Positions 1 through 5,573 of a stretch of DNA of 6,038 nt are shown one piece after another. The notes beneath the pieces were generated by a model. The model was given only the letters and a program-made list of their open reading frames with translations, was not told the DNA's origin and made no database searches. Made by a program: the position numbers and the translations under genes. The stretch is from an uncultured Bdellovibrionales bacterium (lineage in GTDB: Bacteria > Bdellovibrionota > Bdellovibrionia > Bdellovibrionales > UBA1609): assembly GCA_937980625.1 (NCBI GenBank), contig CALJPJ010000173.1, forward strand, positions 1 to 6,038. The letters are read 5' to 3'. Positions within the stretch are counted from its first letter, which is position 1, and each line of letters opens with the position of its first letter.

Positions 1-719
1 AGGCCACAGCCGAATTAAGTTTTTTTGCTATGCTTATAGCTATAAGTGTGGGTTTGTTACTCGGCATTTATGCTGCAGTTAAACGAGGAAGTATTATTGA
101 TAAAACTCTAATGACAGGTTCTGTAGTAGGGTTTTCCATGCCTATTTTCTGGTGGGGATTAATTTTGATTTTGTATATGTCAGTAAGATGGGGCTTAACT
201 CCTGTCTCAGGTCGTATATCAGCAGTGACAGATATTGAAACCGTAACTGGTTTTATGTTAATTGATGCTTGGTTTTCAGATGATTCTTGGGTTGCTTTTA
301 AAGATGCAGTTATGCATTTAATACTTCCGTCCATTGTTTTGGCAACTGTTCCATTAGCTTCTATTGCTCGAATGACAAGATCAAGTTTTGTAGATGTTTT
401 AAGTGAAGACTATATAAGAACTGCTTACTCAAAAGGTTTAAGCCGCACAAAAGTTTATTTTAAACATGCCTTAAGAAATGCCTTGTTGCCTGTGGTTACA
501 GTTATAGGTTTAATGATGGGTTCATTGTTAACAGGTGCAATACTGACTGAAACTATTTTTTCATGGCCAGGCTTAGGTCGTTGGCTTTTAGCTGGTGTTG
601 AGTCCAGAGACTTTCCTGTAATACAAGCGGGTATATTTTTAATTGGCTCATTAGTAATGATTTTAAATTTTTTAATTGATATCGTTTATAAGTGGGTAAA
701 TCCAAGGTTGCGAGTTTAA
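1..719 (+). CDS. dppB: Dipeptide ABC transporter permease DppB, 5'-truncated by window edge
   Basis: This is an inner-membrane permease subunit of a dipeptide/oligopeptide ABC importer; it pairs with DppC to form the channel. The frame is open to the window edge (first full codon at 3), and the residues before the ATG at 30 (ATAELSFFA) continue the family alignment, so that ATG is internal. About 238 residues are present; E. coli DppB has 339, so roughly 100 N-terminal residues, including the first membrane helix, lie outside. Five further hydrophobic helices are visible. The cytoplasmic EAA-type loop that contacts the ATPases is clear (EDYIRTAYSKGLSR, then HALRNALLPV). Other DppB-like stretches are AVKRGSI, SMPIFWWG, LTPVSGR, TGFMLID and ETIFSWPGLGRWL. 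It ends in TAA one base before dppC. Family assignment is very secure; the exact substrate (dipeptide, other peptide or haem) cannot be read from the permease alone. Confidence 0.95.
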   Translation, partial: ATAELSFFAMLIAISVGLLLGIYAAVKRGSIIDKTLMTGSVVGFSMPIFWWGLILILYMSVRWGLTPVSGRISAVTDIETVTGFMLIDAWFSDDSWVAFKDAVMHLILPSIVLATVPLASIARMTRSSFVDVLSEDYIRTAYSKGLSRTKVYFKHALRNALLPVVTVIGLMMGSLLTGAILTETIFSWPGLGRWLLAGVESRDFPVIQAGIFLIGSLVMILNFLIDIVYKWVNPRLRV

Positions 720-720
720 T

Positions 721-1605
721 ATGTCAGCTGTAACAGTAGATCAAATAGAAAGTAAGTCATCATTTATCAGTTTGTTTCACCCAAAACAAATGGGTTTTAT
801 TACTGCTTTATTATTTTTTGTTTTTATTTCTTTTTGCTTAATTGCATTGTTTGGCCCATTTTTTATGCCATATTCTCCCTCAGAGGTTTTTGAAGGGAAT
901 ATTTTAACTCCACCTTTTTGGCAAAGTGGTGGAAGTTCAGCACATATTTTAGGAACTGATGATCTCGGTCGAGATATGTTAACTCGGTTAGTTTATGGCT
1001 CAAGAGTGTCTATGGGCGTTGGCTTTTTAGCAGTTATAATCGCTTTAACTTTAGGTGGCTTTTTAGGTTTTATCTCATCTTATATTGGTGGCAAAGTAGA
1101 TCAACTTGTTATGCGTGTCACTGACATTTTAATGTCATTGCCAAGTATTTTATTGGCAATTATTGTTGTGACAATTTTAGGTTCAGGCTTAATGCCAGGT
1201 GTGATTGCTGTTTCTATTTTATCAATGCCAGCCATGATTAGATTAGTGCGAATTACCGTTTGGGATGAAAAAGAAAAGCTGTATATTATGGCTTCTAAAA
1301 GTATTGGTTCAAAGCATTTAACAGTTATTAAAAATATACTAATGAACTGCAAAGGGCCTATTCTTATTCAGTGTATGCTTACTTTTAGTGAAGCGATTTT
1401 AAATATTTCAGCCCTTGGATTTTTAGGGCTTGGCGCTCAACCACCGCAAAGCGAGTGGGGCACTATGCTAGCAGACTCTAAAGATTTTATTGAAACAGCA
1501 CCTTGGTTATTATACTTTCCAGGGGTTTGTATTTTACTTGTAGTTTTAAGTTTTAACTTATTAGGTGATTATTTAAGAGATAAACTAGATCCAAAACTAC
1601 TGTAA
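721..1605 (+). CDS. dppC: Dipeptide ABC transporter permease DppC
   Basis: This is the second inner-membrane permease subunit of the same peptide importer. Its 294 residues match the usual length (E. coli DppC about 300). There is an N-terminal cytoplasmic stretch, a first helix at about residues 26-49, a periplasmic part ending in the family motif HILGTDDLGRD (75-85), and five more hydrophobic helices. The EAA loop is at about 186-215 (EKLYIMASKSIGSKHL, then ILMNCKGPIL). The C-terminal part has the typical ALGFLGLGAQPP, EWGTML and FNLLGDYLRDKLDPKL stretches. The ATG lies one base after the dppB stop, with a weak AAGG at 704-707 that is rather far upstream (13 bases), so translational coupling to dppB is likely. 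Its stop is only 6 bases before aroB. The binding protein and ATPase genes are not in the window; none follow dppC, so any linked ones would lie upstream. Confidence 0.95.
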   Translation: MSAVTVDQIESKSSFISLFHPKQMGFITALLFFVFISFCLIALFGPFFMPYSPSEVFEGNILTPPFWQSGGSSAHILGTDDLGRDMLTRLVYGSRVSMGVGFLAVIIALTLGGFLGFISSYIGGKVDQLVMRVTDILMSLPSILLAIIVVTILGSGLMPGVIAVSILSMPAMIRLVRITVWDEKEKLYIMASKSIGSKHLTVIKNILMNCKGPILIQCMLTFSEAILNISALGFLGLGAQPPQSEWGTMLADSKDFIETAPWLLYFPGVCILLVVLSFNLLGDYLRDKLDPKLL

Positions 1606-1611
1606 ATAAAT

Positions 1612-2658
1612 ATGAGATATTATAAAAAACCTAAAATTAATTATATTGAAAGTCTTCCAGAGAAAAATAGTTTTGTATCTGAAGGTGAAACTGTTTTAGT
1701 TATTTATGATTTACTCCTATCTGAAATTGAAGAGTTTAAAGCTTGGATCGAACAGTTTGAATACATCTATGGAATAATGGCGGGAGAGGCATTAAAAAGT
1801 ATTAAATCTTTTCCAGAACATTTTTCAACTATTAGTAATAAAATTTCCAATATAAGTAAAAAATCTCTAAAAATTATAGCCATTGGTGGTGGGAGTGTAG
1901 GAGATTTTTCAGGTTTTTTTGCTAGTGTTTATAAAAGAGGTGTGCCTTTGTTGCATATCCCAACAACTTGGTTAGCAGCGATAGACTCTGCTCATGGCGG
2001 TAAAAATGCTTTAAACAGCACAATTGCCAAAAACCAAATTGGAACCTTTTATTTTCCAGAAGAAATATTTATTTGTAAAAATATAATTTCATATTTACCT
2101 GACGATCAAACCTTATCCGGCTTTGGAGAAATAGTAAAAACAGCAATGTTATCTGGTGAGCCATTGTGGAGTAAATTACCGACTCAAAGTAAAGTATCAC
2201 TTGATAAAATTTGGAGCCTAATACCGGAGATTGTTGATATAAAGTACGGTATTGTATCAAAAGACCCTTTTGAAGATACAAGCGTACGTCAGGTTTTGAA
2301 TTTAGGGCATACAATTGGTCATATCCTTGAAAAGCGTTTTGACTTACCTCATGGTGAGGCTGTTGCTCAAGGCTTACACTTTACACTGGATTGGAGCATA
2401 GAAAAAAAATATCTCGTTAAAGCTGACTATGACATTATGAAATCTTATTTAAGCTCTTATTTTCCATGTATTAAAGATAAGATTTCAGAGCATATGACTA
2501 AAGAAATGACATTGCAGCTGTTACTCAGCGACAAAAAACTTGATTTAAACCAAAAATTAAACTTTGTGTTTTTAAAAGGGCTTGGTCAGCCCTATGTAGA
2601 GTCAGTAAATGTTGTAGATATTATATCTAAGCTTTATCACCATTCTTGGATTAGTTAA
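1612..2658 (+). CDS. aroB: 3-dehydroquinate synthase AroB
   Basis: This cytoplasmic enzyme converts DAHP to 3-dehydroquinate (step 2 of the shikimate pathway) using NAD and a divalent metal. At 348 residues it is close to the usual ~360. Visible motifs are the NAD-binding GGGSVGD (92-98), YKRG (107-110), IPTTW (116-120) and DSAHGGKNALN (125-135; usual form DSSVGGKTGVN), then KNQIGTFY (140-147). Metal ligands by homology are E173 (GEIVK), H233 (LNLGHT) and H247 (LPHGEAVAQG). K211, R226 and the DKK at 307-309 are also present, so the active site looks intact. The ATG at 1612 is the first in-frame start after the upstream TAA. No clear ribosome-binding site is visible, which suggests coupling to dppC, 6 bases upstream. 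The last base of its stop is the first base of the aroA start. Other sugar-phosphate cyclases are possible in principle, but the aro context makes AroB by far the best call. Confidence 0.96.
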   Translation: MRYYKKPKINYIESLPEKNSFVSEGETVLVIYDLLLSEIEEFKAWIEQFEYIYGIMAGEALKSIKSFPEHFSTISNKISNISKKSLKIIAIGGGSVGDFSGFFASVYKRGVPLLHIPTTWLAAIDSAHGGKNALNSTIAKNQIGTFYFPEEIFICKNIISYLPDDQTLSGFGEIVKTAMLSGEPLWSKLPTQSKVSLDKIWSLIPEIVDIKYGIVSKDPFEDTSVRQVLNLGHTIGHILEKRFDLPHGEAVAQGLHFTLDWSIEKKYLVKADYDIMKSYLSSYFPCIKDKISEHMTKEMTLQLLLSDKKLDLNQKLNFVFLKGLGQPYVESVNVVDIISKLYHHSWIS

Positions 2659-2660
2659 TG
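2656..2660 (+). other. TAATG stop/start overlap joining aroB and aroA
   Basis: The aroB stop TAA (2656-2658) shares its last A with the aroA start ATG (2658-2660). This geometry favours termination-reinitiation by the same ribosome and keeps AroB and AroA output in step. A short TGGA (2647-2650), 7 bases before the ATG, may act as a weak Shine-Dalgarno element. The two genes are in different frames, so a single frame change here would fuse them. Confidence 0.8.
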
Positions 2661-3830
2661 AAAACAGGTTTTACCTTTACAGGAAATATATCAGGTTCAA
2701 AATCATTACTAAATAGAGCCTATATTATTAAAAGTTACTTTGAAGACTTTAATATATATGGTGATAGCCCATGTAACGATGTGCAAATTATGAAGCAAGC
2801 GGCCCTAGATTTAGCTTGTGGTAAAACAACTATTTATTGCGGTGAAGCCGGTACAGTTTTGCGTTTTATGGCATTGCGGTTAGCCAGGGAGGAAGGTGAG
2901 TTTTTAATTACAGGTAGTGATCGTCTATTATCGAGATTACCTAATGACTTAATTCAGTTACTTAGTCAATTAGGTTCAAAAGTAGAGCTAACTTCTGAAG
3001 GTTTTAAACTGAAGTCAGTGGGTTGGAAAATTATGGGTGATGCTTTACATTTACAAGCAAAGTCATCCAGTCAATTTGCCACTTCAGTATTTTTAAATGC
3101 TTGGCAGTACCCATTAGATTTATTTATAACTGTACCCCAAAGTATGGCCTCCATGTCGTATTTTAAGATGACTTTAACTTTTTTAAGCAGCTTAGGAATG
3201 TCAATTTTTTCTAATAAAACTGAGTTTCATATTCCCAAAAATCAAATAATTGCAACAGACTCTTATGTTTGCGAACAAGATGTCAGTAGTTTGTTTGCTT
3301 TAGCTGCGGCTGCAACAATAAATGGTGAGGCTACGATTAATGGAGTTACTGATAATAGTATTCAGCCAGACATTAAATTTTTAAAATTATTTGATGAAAT
3401 GAATATAGATTATAATTTTTCCGATACTAATATTACCTTTTTTAAGCAAAATAAAATTCGCCCTGTTGAGGCAAATTTAAAAAACTGTCCCGATCTTTTT
3501 CCGGTACTTTCGATTTTATGTGCTTTTGCTGATGGTGAATCTAAGTTGTTTGGAGCTAAGCATTTAGTTCATAAAGAGTCTGATCGTATTGATATGGTTA
3601 GTAGTTTATTGCAAAAAGTTGGTGTTAACTTTGAACGTAACGAGGATGGTTTGATTATTTTTGGTAATCCTAACATGGTAGCGACTGAATTTTCATTTAA
3701 TGCCAATAATGATCACCGAATTGCAATGGCAGTGGGGCTTTTAATGTTAAAAGGATTTAATATTGATTTAGCAGGAAAAGATTCAGTGAATAAAAGTTTT
3801 CCAGATTTTTGGGACATAGTAGGTTTGTAA
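2658..3830 (+). CDS. aroA: EPSP synthase (3-phosphoshikimate 1-carboxyvinyltransferase) AroA
   Basis: This enzyme joins shikimate 3-phosphate and phosphoenolpyruvate to give EPSP (step 6), in the cytoplasm. Its 390 residues are short for the family (E. coli 427). Substrate-binding positions by homology to E. coli numbering are: K15/S16/R20 in SGSKSLLNR (K22, S23, R27), G65 in GEAGTVLR (G96), R93 (R124), S137-S138-Q139 in KSSSQF (S169-Q171), S165 and Y168 (S197, Y200), D279 in PDLFP (D313), K306/E307/R310 in HKESDR (K340, E341, R344), R354 in NDHRIAMA (R386) and K379 in NKSFPDF (K411). Almost all are kept. Differences are E at 63 where Asn94 is usual, F at 70 for Pro101, and H302 at the Asn336 position. 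The active-site glycine linked to glyphosate sensitivity (G65) is present, but sensitivity cannot be predicted. It starts inside the aroB stop and ends in TAA directly against the GTG of the next gene, in the same frame. Confidence 0.95.
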   Translation: MKTGFTFTGNISGSKSLLNRAYIIKSYFEDFNIYGDSPCNDVQIMKQAALDLACGKTTIYCGEAGTVLRFMALRLAREEGEFLITGSDRLLSRLPNDLIQLLSQLGSKVELTSEGFKLKSVGWKIMGDALHLQAKSSSQFATSVFLNAWQYPLDLFITVPQSMASMSYFKMTLTFLSSLGMSIFSNKTEFHIPKNQIIATDSYVCEQDVSSLFALAAAATINGEATINGVTDNSIQPDIKFLKLFDEMNIDYNFSDTNITFFKQNKIRPVEANLKNCPDLFPVLSILCAFADGESKLFGAKHLVHKESDRIDMVSSLLQKVGVNFERNEDGLIIFGNPNMVATEFSFNANNDHRIAMAVGLLMLKGFNIDLAGKDSVNKSFPDFWDIVGL

Positions 3831-3833
3831 GTG
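3821..3833 (+). promoter_or_regulatory. AGG ribosome-binding site and GTG start abutting the aroA stop
   Basis: AGG (3821-3823) lies 7 bases before a GTG at 3831-3833, which directly follows the aroA TAA (3828-3830). GTG is chosen because no other plausible in-frame start lies between the stop and the Walker A loop that begins 10 codons later; the first ATG (3924) would remove that loop. The stop and GTG are in one frame, so initiation here could be by reinitiation, and stop-codon readthrough would extend AroA into the kinase domain. Confidence 0.7.
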
Positions 3834-4325
3834 AAAGCTAAAGTAACATTACTAATTGGACATAGGGGCGTGGGTAAAAGCTCATTATTAAACAGGCTGC
3901 AAAGTTATTTTAAAGAGCAGGCTATGCCGGCGCAAACCATCGACCTTGATGAGTATATTGAAACTAAAGCTAATAAATCAATTGCTGATATTTTTGAAAA
4001 TGAAGGCGAAGCCAAATTTAGAGAGCTTGAAGTTGTGCATTTAAATGAGCTGGTTAAAAATGCTCATACAAGATTATTTATAAGTGCTGGTGCAGGTTTT
4101 TTGGGCCCATACCCAGATGGGGTAGATATTGTTCATGTTAAAAGACAAACAGATCAAAATGGCCGTGTATTTTTAGATCGACCAAGATTAAAAAAAAATT
4201 TATCTGCATTTATGGAATATATAAATTTGTATTCTCTAAGAGAGCAGCACTACCAAAAGCATTGTCACCGATCATTATGCTTACAAGAAGGCTTAGTTAA
4301 TAACTCAGATTATGAAAATTTATTT
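3831..4325 (+). other. Shikimate kinase domain of the fusion (residues ~1-165)
   Basis: This P-loop kinase domain has full shikimate kinase length. Walker A is GHRGVGKS (10-17). DLDEYIE (38-44) supplies the Mg/shikimate aspartates. SIADIFENEGEAKFRELE (50-67) is the family signature, with the shikimate-binding R64. R117 in the lid (DRPRL) and R137 (SLREQHY) match the conserved lid and C-terminal arginines. The usual Gly-Gly-Gly shikimate loop reads G87-A88-G89 (SAGAGF), an odd change of the middle glycine. Otherwise the domain looks functional. Confidence 0.9.
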
Positions 4326-5573
4326 TTTGGTTTAACAAAAAAAAATATTGGAGGTCTTTATACTTTATTTAGTAAAGATATTACCAATATAAAAAAAATA
4401 TTAGACTGGGGTGTTGATAAGCTTGAATTGCGTACTGATTTATTACCAAAAGAAACTATAAGTGATTTAATTAAAAAACTGCCATCAGATAAACTTTTAT
4501 TATCAATCAGAAATAAAAATATTGATTTAAAGGCTAAGTATATGGATTGGGATACTTGCTTAGGTGCACCAAATCAGAATTTTCATATTATTTCTAGTCA
4601 TAAAAAATTTAGTACCTTTGATCAAACGATTAAATATTTAGAACAATACTCAAGTCAGTGCGACCATTTAAAGTTGGCAATACCCATTGATTCAATAGAT
4701 GAGCTAATAAAATATCATGAATGGCACTTACTAAACCCTACAAAAAATGCTTTTTTGCCTATGTCTGATGACGGCAAATTTAGTTGGTATCGATTAATTC
4801 AAAAAAATAATGTATACCCAAACTTTTTTAAAACCACTGGCAGTGGGTCAGCTCAAGATCAACCATTTTTTTATGACTGGGCATTAAATAATTTTAAAAC
4901 TATCAACGGCTTTGCAGCTATAATTGGTTATCCTGTGATCCATTCATGGACACCCAATTATCATTATAATTTTTTTAAACAACGAGATATGCCTGTAATT
5001 AAAATTAATTTAAGTGAAGATGAACTAACTACAAAAAATTTAGATTTTTTAACCAAGTTAGGTTTAAGGGCAGGGGCAGTGACCTCACCTCTTAAAATTA
5101 AAATGAAAGAGTTAGTTAAAAATACAAAGGATAAAGCCGTAAATACCATAGTGTTTAAAGATAAAATTTGGCACTCTACGAGTACTGATGGTTTTGGCTT
5201 TAAGAAAGTATCAACACAACTCACTAATAGTGAACCTATGGTTTTATGGGGAGCCGGAGGGGTTATATCCGCAGTTAAAGAGAGTTTGCCTAATGTTGTT
5301 TGCTACTCAGCAAGAACGGGACAACCCAGGGATGGGTTCTTAAAGGTAAAATCACCACAAGCAGTTATATGGGGTGTGGGAAGAAAATTACATCAAAATT
5401 GGCCGAATTCGAGCTGGAAGCCTAAAGTGATTGTAGATTTGAACTACTCTGAGGATTCCCCTGGTAAAGAGTATGCATTAATGGTAGGTGCAGAGTATAT
5501 TAGTGGTGAGAGCATGTTTGTAGGGCAGGCCTTAAAACAACAAGAGTTTTGGAGTAATTACCTTGATGCCTAA
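3831..5573 (+). CDS. Trifunctional AroK-AroD-AroE fusion (shikimate kinase / type I 3-dehydroquinase / shikimate dehydrogenase)
   Basis: One 580-residue cytoplasmic polypeptide appears to carry three consecutive pathway activities: dehydration of 3-dehydroquinate (AroD), NADPH-dependent reduction to shikimate (AroE) and phosphorylation to shikimate 3-phosphate (AroK). The domains run kinase (about 1-165), type I dehydroquinase (about 173-350) and dehydrogenase (about 358-580); each has its own entry. The order K-D-E is that of the C-terminal three domains of eukaryotic AROM. The dehydroquinase and dehydrogenase parts are each some 50 or more residues shorter than stand-alone enzymes (about 250 and 270). 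The gene starts with GTG directly after the aroA stop, in the same frame, and its end overlaps aroC by 8 bases. Several A8-A9 tracts lie in the kinase/dehydroquinase region. Domain recognition is secure; activity of all three is inferred from retained catalytic residues. Confidence 0.92.
   Translation: MKAKVTLLIGHRGVGKSSLLNRLQSYFKEQAMPAQTIDLDEYIETKANKSIADIFENEGEAKFRELEVVHLNELVKNAHTRLFISAGAGFLGPYPDGVDIVHVKRQTDQNGRVFLDRPRLKKNLSAFMEYINLYSLREQHYQKHCHRSLCLQEGLVNNSDYENLFFGLTKKNIGGLYTLFSKDITNIKKILDWGVDKLELRTDLLPKETISDLIKKLPSDKLLLSIRNKNIDLKAKYMDWDTCLGAPNQNFHIISSHKKFSTFDQTIKYLEQYSSQCDHLKLAIPIDSIDELIKYHEWHLLNPTKNAFLPMSDDGKFSWYRLIQKNNVYPNFFKTTGSGSAQDQPFFYDWALNNFKTINGFAAIIGYPVIHSWTPNYHYNFFKQRDMPVIKINLSEDELTTKNLDFLTKLGLRAGAVTSPLKIKMKELVKNTKDKAVNTIVFKDKIWHSTSTDGFGFKKVSTQLTNSEPMVLWGAGGVISAVKESLPNVVCYSARTGQPRDGFLKVKSPQAVIWGVGRKLHQNWPNSSWKPKVIVDLNYSEDSPGKEYALMVGAEYISGESMFVGQALKQQEFWSNYLDA
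4347..4880 (+). other. Type I 3-dehydroquinate dehydratase domain (residues ~173-350)
   Basis: This is a compact type I (Schiff-base) dehydroquinase. Residues matched to Salmonella AroD are: E199 and R201 in KLELRTD (E46, R48), R227 in LSIRNK (R82), the catalytic H257 in ISSHKKF (H143), the Schiff-base K281 in DHLKLAI (K170), M311 and G315, and S340/Q344 in GSGSAQDQ (S232, Q236). Two departures stand out. The glutamate usually four residues after the R82 equivalent (E86) is isoleucine (I231). The position of R213 falls on W319, with an arginine two residues later (SWYR, R321). The His-Lys catalytic pair is intact, so activity is likely but less certain than for the other domains. Confidence 0.85.
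4902..5570 (+). other. Shikimate dehydrogenase domain (residues ~358-580)
   Basis: This is an AroE-type dehydrogenase domain, shortened to about 220 residues. Substrate-binding S372 and T374 lie in HSWTP (usual HSLSP). The catalytic K422 is in AVTSPLK, N438 in KAVNTIV, and the catalytic D453 in STDGFG (usual NTDG). The NADP fold has GAGG (474-477) and an ART (494-496) where NRT is usual; the arginine typical of NADP preference is kept. Near the C-terminus, MFVGQALKQQEFW carries the conserved glutamine (Q566). The shortening seems to fall mainly in the nucleotide-binding half. YdiB-type quinate/shikimate activity is an alternative, but the operon favours biosynthesis. Confidence 0.88.
5551..5568 (+). 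promoter_or_regulatory. GGAG ribosome-binding site and ATG start of aroC within the fusion gene
   Basis: GGAG at 5551-5554 is the best Shine-Dalgarno match in the window. It lies 11 bases before the ATG at 5566 and inside the last codons of the upstream gene. This start gives the family-typical beginning (MPNEFGQLFKITSFGESHG) and an 8-base overlap with the upstream stop at 5571-5573. Confidence 0.75.

Noticed and set aside
30..32. ATG at 30 as the start of the first permease gene
   Set aside because: The frame is open to the window edge, and the residues just upstream (ATAELSFFA) align with the inside of DppB, so the gene begins before the window.
68..334. Minus-strand ORF of 88 codons opposite dppB
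   Set aside because: It lies entirely opposite a well-conserved gene, has no recognisable domain and no own regulatory context; it is a shadow ORF.
1101..1352. Minus-strand ORF of 83 codons opposite dppC
   Set aside because: It is fully antisense to a conserved permease and its protein shows no family features; it is a shadow ORF.
1490..1516. Possible promoter inside dppC (TTGAAA ... TATACT)
   Set aside because: The spacer is only 15 bases, and such matches are frequent in AT-rich coding sequence; there is no independent support.
2069..2314. Minus-strand ORF of 81 codons opposite aroB
   Set aside because: It is antisense to the conserved metal-binding part of AroB and has no recognisable motif.
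3828..3830. aroA stop codon as a sequencing error hiding a four-domain fusion
   Set aside because: AroA ends where the family normally ends, a GTG with an upstream AGG follows, and the kinase starts at its usual distance from Walker A, so two separate genes are the simpler reading.
4964..5224. Minus-strand ORF of 86 codons opposite the dehydrogenase domain
   Set aside because: It is antisense to conserved AroE motifs; its hydrophobic look follows from AT-rich complementary codons.
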